A stretch of DNA of 7,907 nucleotides from Novosphingopyxis sp042090735 (GTDB lineage: Bacteria; Pseudomonadota; Alphaproteobacteria; Sphingomonadales; Sphingomonadaceae), in the NCBI GenBank assembly GCA_042090735.1, contig JBELIU010000136.1:1-7907 (forward strand), read 5' to 3'. The notes beneath the pieces are model-generated. The model saw nothing but the letters and a program-made list of their open reading frames with translations, did not search any database and had not been told where the DNA came from. Below, in pieces: positions 4,782 through 7,907 of this stretch; position 1 is the first letter of the stretch, and the number at the start of each line of letters is the position of its first letter. A program made the translations under genes and the position numbers.

Positions 4782-6146
4782 ATGACCATTGATACCCGCA
4801 ATCCCGCCACCGGCGAGAAGCTCGACAGCTATGCCGAGCTGACCGAGAGCGAGATCGAGACCAAGCTCGCCAAGGCCGCGAACCGCTATGCCGAATGGCG
4901 CCGCAGCGATTACAAGACGCGTACCGATCTTCTGTCCGCGATCGCCGATGCGTTCGAAAGCCGCAGCGAAGAGCTTGGACGGCAGATCACGCTGGAAATG
5001 GGCAAGACCTTCGCCTCGGCCAAAGCCGAAGCGGAAAAATGCGCCACCGCGTTCCGCTTCTATGCCGAGAACGGCCCTGCGCTGCTGGAAGATCAGCCGT
5101 GGGAGCGCGCCGAGGGCAAGGTCTACACCCGCTATCTGCCGATGGGCCCCGTGCTGGCCGTCATGCCCTGGAACTTCCCGCTGTGGCAGGCGGTGCGGTT
5201 TCTCGCCCCCACCATCATGGCCGGCAATGTCGGCCTGCTGAAGCATGCCAGCGTCACCATGGGCTGCGCCGAACTGATGGAGAAGGTGCTGCGCGATGCC
5301 GGTGCGCCGGAGGGCCTGTTCCAGAACCTCGTGATCAAATCCGATGCGGTGGCGGCCATCGTCGAGGATGACCGGATCGTTGCAGCGACGCTGACCGGCA
5401 GCGAAGGCGCAGGCTCCGCCGTCGCGGAAACCGCCGGCAAGTGCCTCAAGAAGATGGTGCTCGAACTGGGCGGCTCCGATCCGTTCATCGTGATGCCCTC
5501 CGCCGATATCGCCGATGCCGCGGAGAAGGCGGTGAAGGCGCGCATCCAGAACACCGGTCAGAGCTGTATCTGCGGCAAGCGCATGATCGTCCACGGCGAA
5601 GTCTATGACGACTTCATGGAGCAATTCCGCGCGGGCATGAAGGCCGTGACCTGGGGCGACCCATTCGACGACAACACCGACATGGGGCCACTTTCCAGCT
5701 TCGATCAGCGCGACACCGTGCTCGAGCAGCTTGAAAAGGTCCGCCAGACGGACGCGACCGTCGAATTCGGCGGCGAAGCGGTTGGCGAGAACGGAGCGTT
5801 CATGGACGCAGGCATCATCTCGGGTATGACCACCGAGAACCCGCTGATGGAGGAAGAACTGTTCGGCCCCGTCGCGATGGTCTTCAAGGCGAAGGACGCG
5901 GACGATGCGATCCGCATCGCCAACGCTTCGCCTTACGGCTTGGGCTCGGCCGTCTTTACGAAGGACGAAGACGAGCAGCAGCGCTTCACCAACGAGATCG
6001 AATCCGGCATGACCGCCTTTAACCAGGTGCTCGCATCCATGCCCGAAGCGCCCTTCGGCGGCATCAAGCGATCCGGCTATGGGCGCGAACTAAGTGCCTT
6101 CGGTCTGCACGAATTCATGAACGCCAAAACCGTCTTCGCCAGCTAA
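4782..6146 (+). CDS. NAD(P)-dependent aldehyde dehydrogenase, succinate-semialdehyde dehydrogenase (Sad/YneI) type
   Basis: This enzyme of the ALDH superfamily oxidises an aldehyde to a carboxylate with NAD(P)+; succinate semialdehyde to succinate is the likely reaction. The 454 residues include the full set of motifs: MPWNFPLWQ with N131, cofactor-binding K154 in LLKHAS, TGS (205-207), the general base E228 in LELGGSDPF, the catalytic C262 in NTGQSC, EELFGPVA (359-366) and the C-terminal FGGIKRSGYGRELSAFGLHEF. LELGGSDPF, MGPLSSFDQRD and GRELSAFGLHEF resemble E. coli Sad more than the longer GabD. A second cysteine, C264, sits two residues after the catalytic one. The ATG at 4782 has AGGAG seven bases upstream; an upstream TTG (4752) lies in the hairpin and is not needed. 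The 57-base gap after the lipoprotein gene allows readthrough from lipB. The true substrate could be another short-chain semialdehyde. Confidence 0.93.
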   Translation: MTIDTRNPATGEKLDSYAELTESEIETKLAKAANRYAEWRRSDYKTRTDLLSAIADAFESRSEELGRQITLEMGKTFASAKAEAEKCATAFRFYAENGPALLEDQPWERAEGKVYTRYLPMGPVLAVMPWNFPLWQAVRFLAPTIMAGNVGLLKHASVTMGCAELMEKVLRDAGAPEGLFQNLVIKSDAVAAIVEDDRIVAATLTGSEGAGSAVAETAGKCLKKMVLELGGSDPFIVMPSADIADAAEKAVKARIQNTGQSCICGKRMIVHGEVYDDFMEQFRAGMKAVTWGDPFDDNTDMGPLSSFDQRDTVLEQLEKVRQTDATVEFGGEAVGENGAFMDAGIISGMTTENPLMEEELFGPVAMVFKAKDADDAIRIANASPYGLGSAVFTKDEDEQQRFTNEIESGMTAFNQVLASMPEAPFGGIKRSGYGRELSAFGLHEFMNAKTVFAS

Positions 6147-6164
6147 CGAGCAAGCACGATCAAG

Positions 6165-6210
6165 AGAAGAGGACGCGGTCGGTTACCCTTCCGATCAGAC
6201 GCCCTCTTCT
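6165..6210. repeat. Imperfect long hairpin at the convergent junction of the aldehyde dehydrogenase and acyl-CoA ligase genes
   Basis: AGAAGAGG (6165-6172) pairs exactly with CCTCTTCT (6203-6210). Within the loop, GGTCGG and CCGATC (around 6177-6196) form a second stem with one G-U pair. The structure spans the stop codon of the ligase gene at 6195-6197. It may limit readthrough from either side, but no run of T follows on either strand, so it is not a standard intrinsic terminator. Confidence 0.45.
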
Positions 6211-7856
6211 TCACGCAGCGCCTTGCGGTCGAGCTTGCCGATCATGGTCTTGGGCAGTTCGTCGCGAACCACCACGGCCTGCACCCGCTCATGCTTGCCG
6301 ACCTTGGGGTTCAGCCAGGCGGTAAGCGTTTCGCCGTCAACGTCCGCGTCTTCGTTCAGCGTCACGAACGCCTTGGGCAGCTCCCCATGATAATCGTCGG
6401 GAACACCGATGACGAGCGCGTCGCGTACGGCTTCATGGGTATAGAGCACGTCTTCGATATGACTCGGGAAGACCTTGAAGCCGCCCACCGCGATCATGTC
6501 CTTCAACCGGTCGACGATGGCCACGAAGCCATCCTCGTCGATCGTGGCGACATCGCCCGTGCGCAGATATTCGCCGCTGAATACCTTGGCGTCCGCATCC
6601 GGGCGATTCCAATAGCCCTTCATCACCTGCGGACCGGCAAAGACCAGTTCGCCCGGCTCGCCTTCGGGAGCGGGCTTGGAAGGGTCTTCCTTGTCCAGCA
6701 GCTTGATCCGGGTGCCGGGAATCGGCTGGCCGATCGTGCCAATCTTGCCCTGAAGCGCATAAGGGTTGCTGGAGACGACGCCGGAGCTTTCGGTGAGACC
6801 ATAGCCTTCGATCAGTGTGGAGCCGGTCGTCTCCTCCCAGCGCTGCTTCACCTTCTCCGTCAGCGGCGCACCGCCGGAGATGCAATATTTCAGCGACGCA
6901 AAATCGGTCTTTGCGACCGCCGGATGGTCCAGCAGCGCCTGATACATGGTCGGCACGCCCGGCATCGAGACGGGTCGTGTGCGCTGGATCGCCTTCAGCG
7001 TATCACCCGCATCGAAACGCGGCAGCATGACGATCTCCCCGCCGCGCAGCACGGTGCGGTTCAGCACGCAGGTGTTGGCGAATACGTGGAACAGCGGCAG
7101 CACGCCCATGATGCGATCGACCGGATCGAGGCCCGGATCGATCATCTGCACCTGCCGCGCATTGGCGGTCAGGCTCTGGTGCGTCAGCATCGCGCCCTTG
7201 GGCGTGCCGGTGGTGCCGCCAGTATATTGCAGCAGCGCAACCTCATCCGGCTTTGCTTCGGGCAGGTCCAACTGGCCGTCATTGTCCACCAGCGCGGACC
7301 AGCGCGTCACCGCCTTGTCCTTGGGGATTTGCGCGATATCGGCGCGCTTCAGCAGACGATAGGCGATGCCCTTGGCGATCGGCAGCGCTTCGACGACCGA
7401 GCCGACGACAAGCCGCTCCAGCGAGCTGTCTTTCAGCACTTTCAGCGCCGTCGGCAGAAGCGCCTTGGCGTCCACCGTAATCAGCAGCTTGGTGCCGGAA
7501 TCCTCGACCTGATGGGCCAATTCGGCAGGACTGTAGAGCGGCGAGAAATTGACCACCGTCATCCCGGCAATCATCGCACCATAATAGCCCGCAATGTAAT
7601 GCGGCACATTGGGCAGGAACAGGCCGACGCGGTCCCCGGGCTTCAGCCCAAGCTTCAGCAGGCCGGCCGCAACCTGCATCGCGCGGCCGCCTAGGTAATC
7701 GTAACTGAACTTGCGGCCCATGAAGTCGACCAGCGGGCTGTCACCATGATCGCGCACCGAACGCGCGAACATCTGCGGCATGGTGAGCGGCGGAAACTCC
7801 TGCGCCCAGTCGTTAGGGTGCCGATAACACGGCCCGTCCCAAATGCTCTCAGTCAT
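6195..7856 (-). CDS. fadD: Long-chain fatty acid--CoA ligase (AMP-forming acyl-CoA synthetase)
   Basis: This enzyme activates a fatty acid through an acyl-adenylate to acyl-CoA, the entry step to beta-oxidation, probably at the inner face of the membrane. The 553 residues are the usual length. ANL-superfamily motifs in order are the P-loop YTGGTTGTPKG (211-221), LPLFHVFA (253-260), ISGGAPL (326-332), EGYGLTE (350-356), YLRTGD (430-435), the fatty-acyl signature region starting DRLKDMIAVGGFKVFP (449-464), and the C-terminal catalytic K541 in TMIGKLDRK. The start at 7856 is well supported by AAGGAGG (7862-7868) five bases upstream. It is convergent with the aldehyde dehydrogenase and apparently the first gene of its unit. 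Many such bacteria carry several paralogues, so the chain-length preference (long, medium or dicarboxylic) is not fixed by this sequence. Confidence 0.94.
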   Translation of the reverse strand: MTESIWDGPCYRHPNDWAQEFPPLTMPQMFARSVRDHGDSPLVDFMGRKFSYDYLGGRAMQVAAGLLKLGLKPGDRVGLFLPNVPHYIAGYYGAMIAGMTVVNFSPLYSPAELAHQVEDSGTKLLITVDAKALLPTALKVLKDSSLERLVVGSVVEALPIAKGIAYRLLKRADIAQIPKDKAVTRWSALVDNDGQLDLPEAKPDEVALLQYTGGTTGTPKGAMLTHQSLTANARQVQMIDPGLDPVDRIMGVLPLFHVFANTCVLNRTVLRGGEIVMLPRFDAGDTLKAIQRTRPVSMPGVPTMYQALLDHPAVAKTDFASLKYCISGGAPLTEKVKQRWEETTGSTLIEGYGLTESSGVVSSNPYALQGKIGTIGQPIPGTRIKLLDKEDPSKPAPEGEPGELVFAGPQVMKGYWNRPDADAKVFSGEYLRTGDVATIDEDGFVAIVDRLKDMIAVGGFKVFPSHIEDVLYTHEAVRDALVIGVPDDYHGELPKAFVTLNEDADVDGETLTAWLNPKVGKHERVQAVVVRDELPKTMIGKLDRKALREEEGV

Positions 7857-7907
7857 ATCCGCCTCCTTGTTGACAGTGCTGTAAGCGAGCAGGAGTGCCG
7901 GAGCAAC
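7857..7907 (-). promoter_or_regulatory. Leader of the acyl-CoA ligase gene with a small palindrome
   Basis: The region upstream of the ligase start contains a strong Shine-Dalgarno (7862-7868, minus strand) and ACAGTGCTGT (7873-7882), a 4+2+4 palindrome flanked by T at 7871 and A at 7884. A TTGACA at 7870-7875 on the plus strand overlaps it, but no matching -10 lies at the right distance. Fatty-acid genes are often controlled by TetR- or GntR-type repressors at short palindromes, so an operator is possible. The promoter itself may be cut by the window edge. Confidence 0.4.

Noticed and set aside
4071..5624. Minus-strand open frame of 517 codons
   Set aside because: It lies antisense to lipB, the lipoprotein gene and the aldehyde dehydrogenase. 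Its low-complexity Gly/His/Arg composition marks a codon-bias shadow.
6291..7694. Plus-strand open frame of 467 codons opposite the acyl-CoA ligase
   Set aside because: The minus strand carries the complete acyl-CoA ligase with all motifs. The opposite frame is open because of the GC-rich third codon positions.
1..7907. Mobile element, CRISPR array, tRNA/rRNA, toxin-antitoxin or defence system
   Set aside because: No transposase, repeat-spacer array, tRNA-like fold or small two-gene module was seen. All long stretches are explained by housekeeping genes.

Overview
This GC-rich window carries ordinary chromosomal housekeeping genes of an alphaproteobacterium. The cytochrome b and Rieske sequences, the petA-petB order next to trmL and hemF, and the general style of the proteins suggest Sphingomonadales (Erythrobacter/Novosphingobium-like). 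This is inferred from remembered families, not from a database search.

Layout. Bases 1-1209 (minus) hold the start of a cytochrome bc1 operon: the Rieske iron-sulfur protein (petA), then the first 210 codons of cytochrome b (petB), which runs off the left edge. A 271-base intergenic region (1210-1480) separates this from a divergent plus-strand pair, trmL (tRNA wobble-base 2'-O-methyltransferase) and hemF (aerobic coproporphyrinogen III oxidase), joined by a 4-base ATGA overlap. Convergent to hemF is a minus-strand gene for a multi-pass membrane protein of unknown role (2875-3633). Across a 99-base divergent spacer lies lipB (octanoyltransferase), coupled by another ATGA overlap to a small, very acidic lipoprotein gene. 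An aldehyde dehydrogenase of the succinate-semialdehyde (Sad/YneI) type follows on the same strand. The window closes with a convergent minus-strand long-chain acyl-CoA ligase (fadD-like).

How the genes relate. Most of the window concerns aerobic energy metabolism: the bc1 complex, an oxygen-dependent step of heme synthesis next to a heme-protein operon, lipoyl cofactor assembly for the 2-oxoacid dehydrogenases, oxidation of an aldehyde to feed the TCA cycle, and fatty acid activation. There is no sign of a mobile element, phage, CRISPR, tRNA or rRNA, and I see no convincing new multi-gene system.

The points most worth a second look are small. A nested hairpin pairs with the Shine-Dalgarno of the aldehyde dehydrogenase gene. 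A perfect 13-bp palindrome followed by a tandem heptamer lies between the membrane protein gene and lipB. A hairpin occupies the place of the ribosome binding site of trmL. A 15-base near-repeat makes both the end of LipB and the lipobox region of the next protein read CGDKT. The acidic lipoprotein and the membrane protein remain uncharacterised.
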